Notes: generated by a model not told the origin, from the letters alone. DNA of 10,352 nucleotides from Candidatus Gastranaerophilales bacterium (GCA_947628355.1 CANQZO010000053.1:1-10352), one strand, 5' to 3'; shown: positions 1-6,420, counted from the first letter of the stretch. A program made the numbers and translations.

Positions 1-788
1 GCTCGCAAAAAACGGTTTTAGAGCGTGAAAAACAGCCTACTTTTGATATAGTTATTGAAATTATTGACAGAAATACTCTTGCCGTATATAAAAACACGGC
101 AGAAGCTGTCGATTACATATTAAGAGGCTGGCCTATCCGCCCCGAAATAAGAAAAGTTGACCAAGTTTACGACACTCAGCCTAAAGAAGAACAAACAATC
201 GTACAGGAAAAAATAAAAGAAGAAGAAGAAAATCTTGCAAGCCAGAAATTAAAATTCAGTTTTTCAAGGCAGGAATACGTTAAACAGGTTAAGGATTTTA
301 AAAAGATTTATATTTATGCGGTTTCAAGAACCGTGCTTGATAAAGTTTTGGAACGACTAAATTTGCAGGCGGAAATAACCAGAAATATTGAAGAAGCCGA
401 CATTGTAATTGTTCATAAAGCATTTGCAAAAGGCGGAACAAAAATATTAAGCATTGCAAACGATTATAAACTGCCGATTTATTACGTAAGGTCAAATTCA
501 ATGTCACAGGTTCAAAAGGTTGTCAAAGAAGCACTGCATATTACAGACAGCGAAACTCTGCAAGGGTATTATGACGATGCGGAGCGCGCACTTGATGAAG
601 CAAAAGCCGCAATACAAAAAATATTAGAGGGCGCTGATAATGTGGAATTGCAGCCTCAAAACCAGCAGATAAGGAAACTCCAGCACGAGCTTGTTGAACA
701 GCATAATCTCTCAAGCGAAAGCGTAGGTGAGGGCAGTGAGCGCCGCTTAAGAATAGTCGGCGGCAGTGATTTTAAAAACGCAGGCTGA
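1..788 (+). CDS. Ycf45-like ATPase with C-terminal R3H domain, 3' part (5' end outside window)
   Basis: The frame is open from base 3 to the TGA at 786-788, giving the last 261 residues of a longer protein. The first ~50 residues (EREKQPTFDIVIEI, then AVDYILRG) look like the end of the SpoIIIAA-like AAA ATPase domain of cyanobacterial/plastid Ycf45 proteins; the Walker motifs would lie upstream. A charged Glu/Lys-rich linker follows (about residues 62-80), then an alpha/beta segment with YIYAVSRTVLDKVLERL and ADIVIVHKAF. The R3H single-stranded nucleic-acid-binding domain is at about residues 220-252, with the defining Arg-x3-His pair at R224 and H228 (IRKLQHELVEQHNLSSES) and the basic strand RRLRIVG near the end. 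The family is presumed to be an ATP-dependent nucleic-acid-binding protein of unsettled function. An internal GTG at 333 is not the start, because homologous-looking sequence continues upstream of it. The sigma gene follows after 82 nt. Confidence 0.85.
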   Translation, partial: SQKTVLEREKQPTFDIVIEIIDRNTLAVYKNTAEAVDYILRGWPIRPEIRKVDQVYDTQPKEEQTIVQEKIKEEEENLASQKLKFSFSRQEYVKQVKDFKKIYIYAVSRTVLDKVLERLNLQAEITRNIEEADIVIVHKAFAKGGTKILSIANDYKLPIYYVRSNSMSQVQKVVKEALHITDSETLQGYYDDAERALDEAKAAIQKILEGADNVELQPQNQQIRKLQHELVEQHNLSSESVGEGSERRLRIVGGSDFKNAG

Positions 789-819
789 TTCTCGTAACAA
801 TTTATTAAATTCAGGAACT

Positions 820-825
820 CATAAT
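820..825 (+). promoter_or_regulatory. Possible -10 element of the sigma factor gene
   Basis: CATAAT matches TATAAT at 5 of 6 positions and lies about 45 nt upstream of the sigma gene start. No recognisable -35 box sits 16-18 nt upstream and there is no TG extension, so this is weak. In DNA this AT-rich such hexamers arise by chance. Confidence 0.25.
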
Positions 826-870
826 ATATTTTCTCGTCAAATGAAATAATTAAGAGTAAGAGGATGTGTT

Positions 871-1809
871 ATGAGTATTCAATATCTTGACGATTTTGAT
901 TTGGAAGAAAATTATATTAATTTAGAAGAAGAAAATGAGGAAGAAGAAATATCAACTTTTAACAATGTAGTTTTTAAAGATGATATTTTGCAGATGTATT
1001 TAAAAGATATAGGTAAAACCAGACTGTTAAAGAGAAAAGAGGAAGAAGAACTCGGCAAAGATATAATAGAGGGGGATGAGCACAAAGCACTTATTGCTAA
1101 AAAGAAATTAATTCAAGCAAATTTAAGGCTGGTTGTAAGTATAGCAAAAAAATACACGGGGCAGGGCGTTTTGTTCATGGACTTAGTTCAGGAAGGTTCT
1201 TTAGGATTAATTAAAGCAGCAAACAGATATGATTATTCCAAAGGATTTAAGTTTTCAACTTATGCAACATGGTGGATTCGCCAGACAATAGTTCGGGCAA
1301 TAGCAAATAATTCAAAAGTAATCAGAATTCCCGTACACATGATAGATAAAATAAGGCTCGTAAAAAAAGCAATGTTTGAGCTTAACTACACACTCGGCAG
1401 AGAAGCAACGGAAGAAGAAATCGCAAAGAAGCTGAACATGCCCGTAAAACAAGTAATTATGGCATTAAATACAATAAAACTTGAACCTATGAGCCTTGAT
1501 ACTCCGATAGCCGATAATTTGTCACTTGAAGATTATATCTCTGATGATAATTACATATCGCCCGAAAGTAAGACTCAAAATACAATGTTAAAATTACACA
1601 TAAATAAAATATTAAAAGAATTAACTCCAAAAGAACGCAAAATTATAATAAACAGATTCGGTATAGACGGCACTAACCCTAAAACACTTGAAGAACTGGG
1701 CAATGAAATGGGATTTTCAAAAGAAAGAATACGCCAGATAGAATGTATTGCACTAAAAAAATTACGGGCTTCCGATAATATAAAACATTTAAAAGATTAC
1801 TTAACGTAA
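871..1809 (+). CDS. RNA polymerase sigma-70 family factor (RpoD/SigA-like, group 1 or 2)
   Basis: This sigma factor of 312 aa directs core RNA polymerase to promoters. Visible parts: an acidic N-terminal tail (residues 7-26) instead of a full region 1.1; region 1.2 at 37-65 (DILQMYLKDIG); region 2 at 80-150 with ANLRLVVSIAKKY, the core-binding DLVQEG and the melting segment KFSTYATWWIRQ; region 3.0 with RIPVHMID at 152-159; the finger region SLDTPIAD at 208; and region 4 at 245-305 with helix-turn-helix SKERIRQIE. By alignment to E. coli sigma70, Q437 is kept (Q138) but T440 is Val (V141); H455 is kept (H156), E458 is Asp (D159), and R584 is Lys (K284). The start is supported by AGAGGA six bases upstream. 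Short length and region 2.4 changes suggest a group 2 factor, but a primary factor cannot be excluded from one window. It is 81 nt upstream of a degenerate histidine kinase. Confidence 0.93.
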   Translation: MSIQYLDDFDLEENYINLEEENEEEEISTFNNVVFKDDILQMYLKDIGKTRLLKRKEEEELGKDIIEGDEHKALIAKKKLIQANLRLVVSIAKKYTGQGVLFMDLVQEGSLGLIKAANRYDYSKGFKFSTYATWWIRQTIVRAIANNSKVIRIPVHMIDKIRLVKKAMFELNYTLGREATEEEIAKKLNMPVKQVIMALNTIKLEPMSLDTPIADNLSLEDYISDDNYISPESKTQNTMLKLHINKILKELTPKERKIIINRFGIDGTNPKTLEELGNEMGFSKERIRQIECIALKKLRASDNIKHLKDYLT

Positions 1810-1826
1810 TAATTACTATATTCTTA

Positions 1827-1876
1827 AATAATAATATGCTAAAATATTTTCGTGGAATATTTAGCATATTATTGTT
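1827..1876. repeat. Long inverted repeat between the sigma and pseudokinase genes
   Basis: The left arm at 1830-1848 and the right arm at 1856-1873 are complementary over 18 pairs with a single extra A on the left, around a 7-base centre (TTCGTGG). A T-G wobble and two more A-T pairs extend it to 1827-1876. It starts 17 nt after the sigma gene stop and ends just before the ribosome binding site AAAAGGA of the next gene. The stem is almost wholly A/T and has no run of U after it, so it is a poor intrinsic terminator. It also contains a promoter-like element in its left arm, so an operator or an mRNA hairpin controlling the downstream gene is equally possible. Confidence 0.75.
1837..1845 (+). 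promoter_or_regulatory. Candidate extended -10 promoter of the pseudokinase-ABC ATPase pair
   Basis: TGCTAAAAT is an extended -10 (TGn plus TAAAAT, 5 of 6 matches to TATAAT). A transcript would begin near 1852, leaving about 39 nt of leader with AAAAGGA before the ATG at 1891. No -35 box is visible, as expected for extended -10 promoters. The element lies inside the left arm of the inverted repeat, so a dimeric repressor bound there would block it. Confidence 0.45.
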
Positions 1877-1890
1877 AAAAGGAATTATAA

Positions 1891-3045
1891 ATGAATATCT
1901 TTGGATTATTACTCGGGAAACAATACAATGTACTTACATATCTGCCCGAAGCAGTATTGGTAATAGATGAAAACGGAAAAATACACTACGCTAATAAAAG
2001 CGCATTCAAACTGTTTGAAACAAATAAGCTCAGAGGAAAAAACATAAATGATTACTTTTTAACGAACTCTGATAATATAATCCGCAACAGCGATGAAGAA
2101 ATTAAACAAATTTTAAAAATAGTTTCGGAAGAACAAAATACAAAAATCACTGACGTAAAGGTAGTAAATGTATCCTCGGGTAAGAAAAAACGCTATATTT
2201 TAACAATAATAGATAATACGCAAGACCACTCATTACTGGATAAATTAATAGCAGAAAGACAAGAGCAGAAAATATTAAATCACACAAAAAATGTACTGCT
2301 GACAAAAATATCAAATTACCTGCGTTCACCGTTAAATTCCGTTATCGGATTTTCACAGGCAATGCTTGAGGGATTAAGCGGAGAAATTAACGATAAGCAG
2401 AAAAAATATCTGCAGATAATGAATGCCAATTCAACAGAGCTTTTGCTTTTAACGGAAAAATTAATAGAAATGTCGCAGGCTGAGTCTGATTTATATAAAT
2501 TTGATTATAAAAATTTTGATGCAGCTGCATTGTTATCCGTTGTAACTAATGAAATAGCTGTAAAACTCCAAGGCAGAGATATAGCACTTACAACAAATAT
2601 AGTTGACCTTGTAAAACAAAACTGTTATTCGGATAAAGATGTCGTAAAAATGATAATGACAAATTTAATTGAACAGGCATTGGCTTTAATTGAAACCGGG
2701 GCAATAAATGTTACATTATCAAACCCTCTGCCCGAATACTTGTTATCAAAAGGCTTTGAACTCGGAAATAATATTAACGAGAAATCTTATTTAATGTTTG
2801 AGTTAACAATGAAAGGAGTTGACGCTTCATTATATAACAGCAGTGACATATTTGACCCTTATGTTCAAGTTGAAAAAAATTCAAAAAAATATTTATTACA
2901 AAGTTTACTTTTAGGCAGTTCAAAAAAATATATTAATAAATTAAAAGGTGAAATCTGGATTAACAATCAATATACGAACCAAGTTTCGATAGCATTTATA
3001 ATACCTGTTGAAAAGTCATTAACGGAAGAAAATACGGCGGTATAA
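1891..3045 (+). CDS. PAS domain plus degenerate histidine kinase (predicted pseudokinase)
   Basis: This cytoplasmic protein of 384 aa has no membrane segment. Residues 14-110 look like a PAS sensor (LPEAVLVIDENGKIHYAN). Residues 130-200 match a HisKA dimerisation domain (LRSPLNSVIGFSQAMLEG, then QKKYLQIM), but the phospho-acceptor His of the usual SHELRTPLN is Asn (N142 in SNYLRSPLN). Residues 205-373 resemble an HATPase_c domain by layout (IFDPYVQVE, KGEIWI). Its catalytic boxes are lost: the Mg-binding Asn of the N box is Gln (Q262), the DxGxG box reads MKGVD (M307 for the Asp), and the GLGL glycines read LLLG. Autophosphorylation is therefore not expected. The fold-supporting residues and the intact frame argue against simple decay. 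The ribosome site AAAAGGA supports the start. The stop is 1 nt before the next ATG, so the two genes are co-transcribed. The role is unknown; it may sense and bind a partner. Confidence 0.87.
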   Translation: MNIFGLLLGKQYNVLTYLPEAVLVIDENGKIHYANKSAFKLFETNKLRGKNINDYFLTNSDNIIRNSDEEIKQILKIVSEEQNTKITDVKVVNVSSGKKKRYILTIIDNTQDHSLLDKLIAERQEQKILNHTKNVLLTKISNYLRSPLNSVIGFSQAMLEGLSGEINDKQKKYLQIMNANSTELLLLTEKLIEMSQAESDLYKFDYKNFDAAALLSVVTNEIAVKLQGRDIALTTNIVDLVKQNCYSDKDVVKMIMTNLIEQALALIETGAINVTLSNPLPEYLLSKGFELGNNINEKSYLMFELTMKGVDASLYNSSDIFDPYVQVEKNSKKYLLQSLLLGSSKKYINKLKGEIWINNQYTNQVSIAFIIPVEKSLTEENTAV

Positions 3046-3046
3046 T

Positions 3047-4105
3047 ATGGCTGAAGTTGAACTGAAAAATGTAACAAAGTCATTTGATACAAAAGTAATT
3101 ATTGATAATGTAAGTCTTGATATAAAAGATAAAGAGTTTTTAGTATTAGTAGGTTCATCAGGCTGCGGGAAATCAACACTTTTAAGGATGATAGCAGGGT
3201 TAGAAGACACAACAAAAGGTGAAATATTTATAGACGGAAAATGCGTAAATAATGTTCACCCAAAAGACCGCGACATTGCTTTTGTGTTCCAAAATTACGC
3301 ATTATATCCCCACATGAGCGTATATGAAAACATTGCATTTCCTTTGAAAATGCGGAAAATGAACAAAAAAGAAACAGAAGAAAAAGTCAATGAAGCAGCA
3401 CAAATACTAAATTTAACCGACTTATTAAAACGAAAACCCAAACAGTTATCGGGCGGACAAAGACAAAGAGTGGCACTTGGCAGAGCCATAGTCAGAAATC
3501 CTAAAGTATTTTTAATGGATGAACCCCTGTCAAATCTTGACGCAAAATTAAGAGTCCAAATGCGTTCTGAAATAAAAAAACTGCACGAAAAACTGCAGAC
3601 AACATTCATCTATGTAACCCATGACCAAACAGAAGCACTAACAATGGGCGACAGAATTGCCGTTATTGATAAAGGAGTTATCCAACAAATAGGAACACCT
3701 GCTGAAGTTTATAATAATCCTAAAAATAAGTTTACGGGCGGATTTTTAGGTTCACCCTCCATGAATTTTATAGAGTGCGAAATAAATGACGGAACCTGCA
3801 ATATTAACGGTTCAATCCTAGAATTTAGCGAAGAACAAAAACAAAAACTGTTAAATTATAAAAAAGTCACTTTAGGTATCAGACCCGAATATTTTAATAA
3901 CGGTTCAACAAACTTTGAATTTACTGCTCCCGTTGAGATTTCAGAACTTTTAGGCAGTTCCGTTTTAGTTTACTTTAAGGTTAATAACTCGGAATGCTCT
4001 GCTTTATTAAGTGCCGATAACAAAATAGGAAAAGAGATAAATCTTTCATTCAATAAAGATAAAATTTTATTTTTTGACTCAGAATCGGGAAACAGAATTT
4101 ATTAA
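3047..4105 (+). CDS. ugpC: ABC transporter ATP-binding protein, MalK/UgpC/MsmK type
   Basis: This ATPase of 352 aa energises carbohydrate or glycerophosphate import when joined to membrane permeases. Visible motifs: Walker A GSSGCGKST (36-44), Q-loop Q82 in FVFQNYALYPHM, signature LSGGQRQR (134-141), Walker B FLMDEP with catalytic E159, D-loop SNLD, and switch H192 in YVTHDQTEA. The segment GTPAEVYNNP (216-225) and the C-terminal TOBE/OB-like regulatory part (about 235-350, with LGIRPEYF) are typical of the MalK subfamily. No permease or binding protein is near, so it may serve several distant importers, as MsmK does. The symbol is a family label and does not fix the substrate. It starts 1 nt after the pseudokinase stop with only a weak GGCGG upstream, suggesting translational coupling. 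Its stop overlaps the stop of the opposing glycosyltransferase gene within TTAA. Confidence 0.93.
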   Translation: MAEVELKNVTKSFDTKVIIDNVSLDIKDKEFLVLVGSSGCGKSTLLRMIAGLEDTTKGEIFIDGKCVNNVHPKDRDIAFVFQNYALYPHMSVYENIAFPLKMRKMNKKETEEKVNEAAQILNLTDLLKRKPKQLSGGQRQRVALGRAIVRNPKVFLMDEPLSNLDAKLRVQMRSEIKKLHEKLQTTFIYVTHDQTEALTMGDRIAVIDKGVIQQIGTPAEVYNNPKNKFTGGFLGSPSMNFIECEINDGTCNINGSILEFSEEQKQKLLNYKKVTLGIRPEYFNNGSTNFEFTAPVEISELLGSSVLVYFKVNNSECSALLSADNKIGKEINLSFNKDKILFFDSESGNRIY

Positions 4106-4974
4106 ATTTTTGCTATTTTTACAAAATTATTAATAATAGCAATAGGATGAGCAAAAACTCTGTGGAAATCCGATAAAAAGCATATAAATTTAAAAAGCCC
4201 GAGATTTTTTTGTCCGTAGCATTTTTTATAAAACAAAACTTCACTATACATCTTATAAAGACGCGAAGTCAGACGTTTTTTAGTGGATTTGCCCTCTAAA
4301 TGATAAATTTGTGCCTCCGGATTAATAAAAATATTCCAACCTGCTTTTTTTACTCGATACTGAAGTTCACTATCCTCATAATATAAGAAAAAGTCCTCAT
4401 CAAATCCACCTATAGTATCAATAACTTCTTTTCTTATGAATAAGTCAGCCCCGCTAATCATTTCAACTTCTTGAACCGTATCTGCAATATTAATTCCTTT
4501 AATTTTTTTCCGTTCACAAGGAAAAAATCTGCCGAGTTTAAATGTTTTAACAATTTTAGACTTTAGAGTTGGGAAATAAAAATGCGACATGGCATGGCTT
4601 CCGTCAGCGTTAAATAAATTTCCTCCGCAAGCGCCTATTTTAGGGCAGCTTTCCATAAAATCAAACAAAATTTTAACAGCGTTATTTATTAACAGTGTAT
4701 CAGTATTTAAAAGAAAAATATATTTCCCTTGAGCGCGCGAAATAGCAATATTATTAGCCCTGCCAAACCCTGAATTTTGCTTGTTTTCAATCAAAATAAC
4801 CTGCGGAAACTCTGTTTTAATCATTTCGCAAGAGTTATCGTTTGAATTATTATCGACAACCCAAATATCAAAATTAACTCCCGTTGTTTTTTCATAAATT
4901 GATTTAATACAATTTCGGGTTAACTCTGAAGTATTATAAGAAACAAGAATTATTGAAACATCAATATTGCTCAA
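4102..4974 (-). CDS. Family 2 glycosyltransferase (WbbL/rhamnosyltransferase-like)
   Basis: This GT-A fold enzyme of 290 aa is expected to transfer a sugar from a nucleotide donor to a surface glycan at the inner membrane. Visible: N-terminal strand VSIILVSYN (6-14), nucleotide-binding VVDNNSND (39-46), SGFGRANNIAI (68-78), the metal-binding region LLNTDT (88-93, usually NPDT), GGNLFNADGS, and the acceptor-side FFLYYEDSELQYR with E200-D201 as catalytic-base candidates, then H225. There is no clear transmembrane helix; the last 40 residues are hydrophobic (FKFICFLSDF). The start is TTG at 4972-4974, supported by AAAGGA seven bases upstream; no better ATG is near. It is last in the ybaB-recR-small gene-GT2 operon, 3 nt after the 58-aa gene. 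Donor and acceptor cannot be told from sequence. Confidence 0.92.
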   Translation of the reverse strand: MSNIDVSIILVSYNTSELTRNCIKSIYEKTTGVNFDIWVVDNNSNDNSCEMIKTEFPQVILIENKQNSGFGRANNIAISRAQGKYIFLLNTDTLLINNAVKILFDFMESCPKIGACGGNLFNADGSHAMSHFYFPTLKSKIVKTFKLGRFFPCERKKIKGINIADTVQEVEMISGADLFIRKEVIDTIGGFDEDFFLYYEDSELQYRVKKAGWNIFINPEAQIYHLEGKSTKKRLTSRLYKMYSEVLFYKKCYGQKNLGLFKFICFLSDFHRVFAHPIAIINNFVKIAKI

Positions 4975-4977
4975 ATA

Positions 4978-5154
4978 TTATTCCTTTATAACAATTAAAT
5001 TATTGGCGATTTTCATTTTGCAAGTAGGCAAAACAACATCTTGAAGCCCGTTAGCAATACTGATAACGCTTCTTGCAGCCAGAGTAACATCCTCGCCTTT
5101 ATATGTAAAAGTATAATCCGTATCTCTATCCGATCTGATTGTAATTTGACTCAT
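4978..5154 (-). CDS. 58-aa small protein between recR and the glycosyltransferase gene
   Basis: The frame encodes MSQITIRSDR through to a C-terminal VIKE, 58 residues, with no recognised family. It alternates polar and hydrophobic residues (YTFTYKGEDVTL, then NNLIVIKE), which suggests a small beta-rich fold; it has one Cys (C45) and no signal peptide or membrane segment. Coding is supported by context. Its ribosome site AAGGAG overlaps the recR stop with 5 nt spacing, and its own last codons (AAG GAA TAA) carry the ribosome site of the glycosyltransferase gene. It fills almost the whole 189-nt gap between those two genes. The opposite-strand frame here lacks a ribosome site and is rich in Ser. 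Function is unknown. Confidence 0.8.
   Translation of the reverse strand: MSQITIRSDRDTDYTFTYKGEDVTLAARSVISIANGLQDVVLPTCKMKIANNLIVIKE
4982..4987 (-). promoter_or_regulatory. Ribosome binding site deciding the TTG start of the glycosyltransferase
   Basis: On the minus strand AAAGGA lies 7 nt before TTG, a good spacing, and overlaps the last sense codons of the 58-aa gene. It supports the non-ATG start and predicts coupled translation of the two genes. Confidence 0.65.
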
Positions 5155-5159
5155 AATAA

Positions 5160-5165
5160 CTCCTT
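5160..5165 (-). promoter_or_regulatory. Ribosome binding site of the 58-aa gene, overlapping the recR stop
   Basis: AAGGAG on the minus strand uses the last two bases of the recR TAA stop and sits 5 nt before the ATG at 5154. It is strong evidence that the short frame is translated. Confidence 0.75.
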
Positions 5166-5763
5166 AATCTATAGTTCTTCTTCCCTCAATAGCTTTAGCG
5201 AGAGTAATTTCATCCGCGTACTCCAAATCGGAGCCTACAGGCAGTCCGAACGCTATTCTTGTTATTTTTATATTAAAAGGTTTTAATAATTTTGCAATAT
5301 ATAAACCGGTAGCCTCACCTTCAACCGACGGGCTTAATGCCAGTATAATCTCTTTAATATTTTCGTCTGCAGCGCGTTTAAGCAGTTCTTTGATTCTGAT
5401 ATCTTCAACCCCGATACCGTCTAAAGGCGACAGAGTACCTTGAAGAACATGATATAAACCTTTGTATTCGCGTGTTTTTTCTATTGCAATTAAATCTTTA
5501 GTTTCGGCAACAACGCAAATTACAGACCTGTCGCGCCTTGAGTCCGAGCATATTTCGCAAGGGTCTGAAACTGACATATTAAAACATATTCCGCAGTAAT
5601 GAATATTCTCCTTAGCGCTAACAAGCACCTGCGAAAAACGCTGAACTTCACCTAAAGGCATTTTAAGCAAATGAAATGCCATTCTTTGAGCAGACTTAGG
5701 TCCGACTCCGGGGAATTTTTGGAAAAATTCTATTAACTGTGCCAGCGGTTTTGTATATTCCAT
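5164..5763 (-). CDS. recR: Recombination mediator protein RecR
   Basis: RecR (199 aa, the usual length) acts with RecO, and in some systems RecF, to load RecA onto single-stranded DNA at gaps and stalled forks. The N-terminal helix-hairpin-helix is at about 12-35 (FPGVGPKSAQRMAFHLL). The zinc finger has C57, C60, C69 and C72 (HYCGICFNMS, then CEIC). The Toprim domain follows (about 80-175) with VVAETKDLIAIE, HVLQGTLSPLDGIG and SPSVEGEATGLYIAKLL; the end TRIAFGLPVGSDLEYADE is the family's Walker B-like signature region. It starts with an ATG that shares one base with the ybaB stop (TAATG), a classic conserved arrangement in which translation is coupled. There is no sign of truncation. Confidence 0.98.
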   Translation of the reverse strand: MEYTKPLAQLIEFFQKFPGVGPKSAQRMAFHLLKMPLGEVQRFSQVLVSAKENIHYCGICFNMSVSDPCEICSDSRRDRSVICVVAETKDLIAIEKTREYKGLYHVLQGTLSPLDGIGVEDIRIKELLKRAADENIKEIILALSPSVEGEATGLYIAKLLKPFNIKITRIAFGLPVGSDLEYADEITLAKAIEGRRTID

Positions 5764-6098
5764 TAGAACAATCCGGGAATATTAATGCCTGCAGGTACAA
5801 TTCCTTTCATTTTATCCTGCATTTTCTTTGCCGCATCTTCCGTTGCTTTTTTCATAGCCGTTGTAATTAAATCTTCAAGCATTTCAACGGTTTCGTCATC
5901 AACAGAATCGGGATTTTCAGCATTTATTGCAGTTTTCTTCAATTTGATTGATTTAAACTTTCCGTTACCGTCACAAACAACAACAACGGCACCATTAGCG
6001 GCTTCCGCCGTGATTTCTGCCTGCGCCAAATCTTTTTGTGCGTCCTGTAACCTTTTTTGCACCTGCTGTGCTTGTTTCATAATACTTGCTAAATTCAT
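5763..6098 (-). CDS. ybaB: YbaB/EbfC family nucleoid-associated DNA-binding protein
   Basis: A dimeric nucleoid-associated protein of 111 aa. It begins with MNLASIMKQAQQVQKRLQ and a long charged helix, continues with the beta strands NGAVVVVCDGNGKFKSIKL, has the acidic segment VDDETVEMLEDLI, then a C-terminal helix and the family ending GINIPGLF. The start is supported by GGAG eight bases upstream on the minus strand. Synteny with recR directly downstream (1-base TAATG overlap) is the common bacterial arrangement; dnaX, often upstream, is not here. A promoter with good -35 and -10 boxes lies 37-65 nt upstream of the start. Confidence 0.97.
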   Translation of the reverse strand: MNLASIMKQAQQVQKRLQDAQKDLAQAEITAEAANGAVVVVCDGNGKFKSIKLKKTAINAENPDSVDDETVEMLEDLITTAMKKATEDAAKKMQDKMKGIVPAGINIPGLF

Positions 6099-6134
6099 AA
6101 ATTAAACTCCATATCACATAACCTGCTGAAAGTT

Positions 6135-6163
6135 ATTATAAAACAAGCATTTATACTTAGCAA
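6135..6163 (-). promoter_or_regulatory. Sigma-70 type promoter of the ybaB-recR operon
   Basis: On the minus strand TTGCTA (6158-6163) and TATAAT (6135-6140) are separated by exactly 17 bases. Transcription would start near 6128, giving a leader of about 30 nt to the ybaB ATG at 6098 with GGAG inside it. The promoter lies wholly between the 55-aa gene stop and ybaB. It is the only one in the window with both boxes clearly recognisable. Confidence 0.75.
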
Positions 6164-6170
6164 GGATAAT

Positions 6171-6338
6171 TTATTTGTCCATTAACTCTGACAAGCGCAT
6201 TTCTTTTTTTCGTTTTTGCTTTACCATACGTTTTGGTTTTTCCGATTCTTTGCAATCAAACGCACATAACCCCACAGGTGTTCTTTCCGCCGTTTCAAGC
6301 ATTAATATTTCTTTTACAAAATTAACTATTTCACCCAT
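6171..6338 (-). CDS. 55-aa lysine-rich small protein upstream of ybaB
   Basis: The minus-strand frame encodes 55 residues starting MGEIVNFVKEILMLETAE, then PVGLCAFDC with two cysteines (C25, C29), then a strongly basic stretch KPKRMVKQKRKKEMR (34-48) and an acidic-tailed end. An AGGA lies 4 nt before the ATG. No family is recognised. The basic region could bind nucleic acid, but nothing shows this. The opposing plus-strand frame begins with TTG, lacks a ribosome site and is Ser/Phe-rich, so it looks like an antisense shadow. No strong promoter was seen upstream; a TATAAC at 6359-6364 is a weak -10 candidate. It ends 8 nt before the -35 box of the ybaB promoter, so it may be its own short unit. 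Confidence 0.62.
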   Translation of the reverse strand: MGEIVNFVKEILMLETAERTPVGLCAFDCKESEKPKRMVKQKRKKEMRLSELMDK

Positions 6339-6404
6339 ATATTCCTGCCTCTCTCTACGTTATAAATATTAAACTTTTTTTATTTTATTTTTAACCTCCA
6401 ATTA

Positions 6405-6413
6405 TGCTATATT
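6405..6413 (+). promoter_or_regulatory. Extended -10 promoter of the HEAT-like gene, predicted leaderless
   Basis: TGCTATATT has the TGn extension and 5 of 6 matches to TATAAT. Only 7 bases (6414-6420) separate it from the ATG at 6421, so transcription should start at or one base before the start codon. No ribosome binding site precedes this ATG, in agreement with a leaderless mRNA. Confidence 0.55.
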
Positions 6414-6420
6414 TGTTGCT

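Noticed and set aside
3041..3046. Perfect TATAAT immediately before the ABC ATPase start
   Set aside because: A transcript would begin inside the coding region, near 3053, so it cannot serve this start codon; it is made by the end of the upstream frame.
5041..5286. Plus-strand 81-codon open frame
   Set aside because: Antisense to the recR 3' end and the 58-aa gene; composition is Ser/Ile-rich and there is no ribosome site.
5785..6105. Plus-strand 106-codon open frame
   Set aside because: It is the exact antisense of ybaB, Ser/Ala/Phe-rich with no family resemblance, and ybaB has a clear ribosome site, promoter and synteny.
6175..6372. Plus-strand 65-codon open frame
   Set aside because: Starts with TTG, has no ribosome site and is Ser/Phe-rich; the minus-strand 55-aa frame in the same place is better supported.
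6393..6399. Strong GGAGGTT ribosome-site-like sequence on the minus strand
   Set aside because: No start codon lies within the usual distance downstream; the sequence that follows is A-rich and non-coding.
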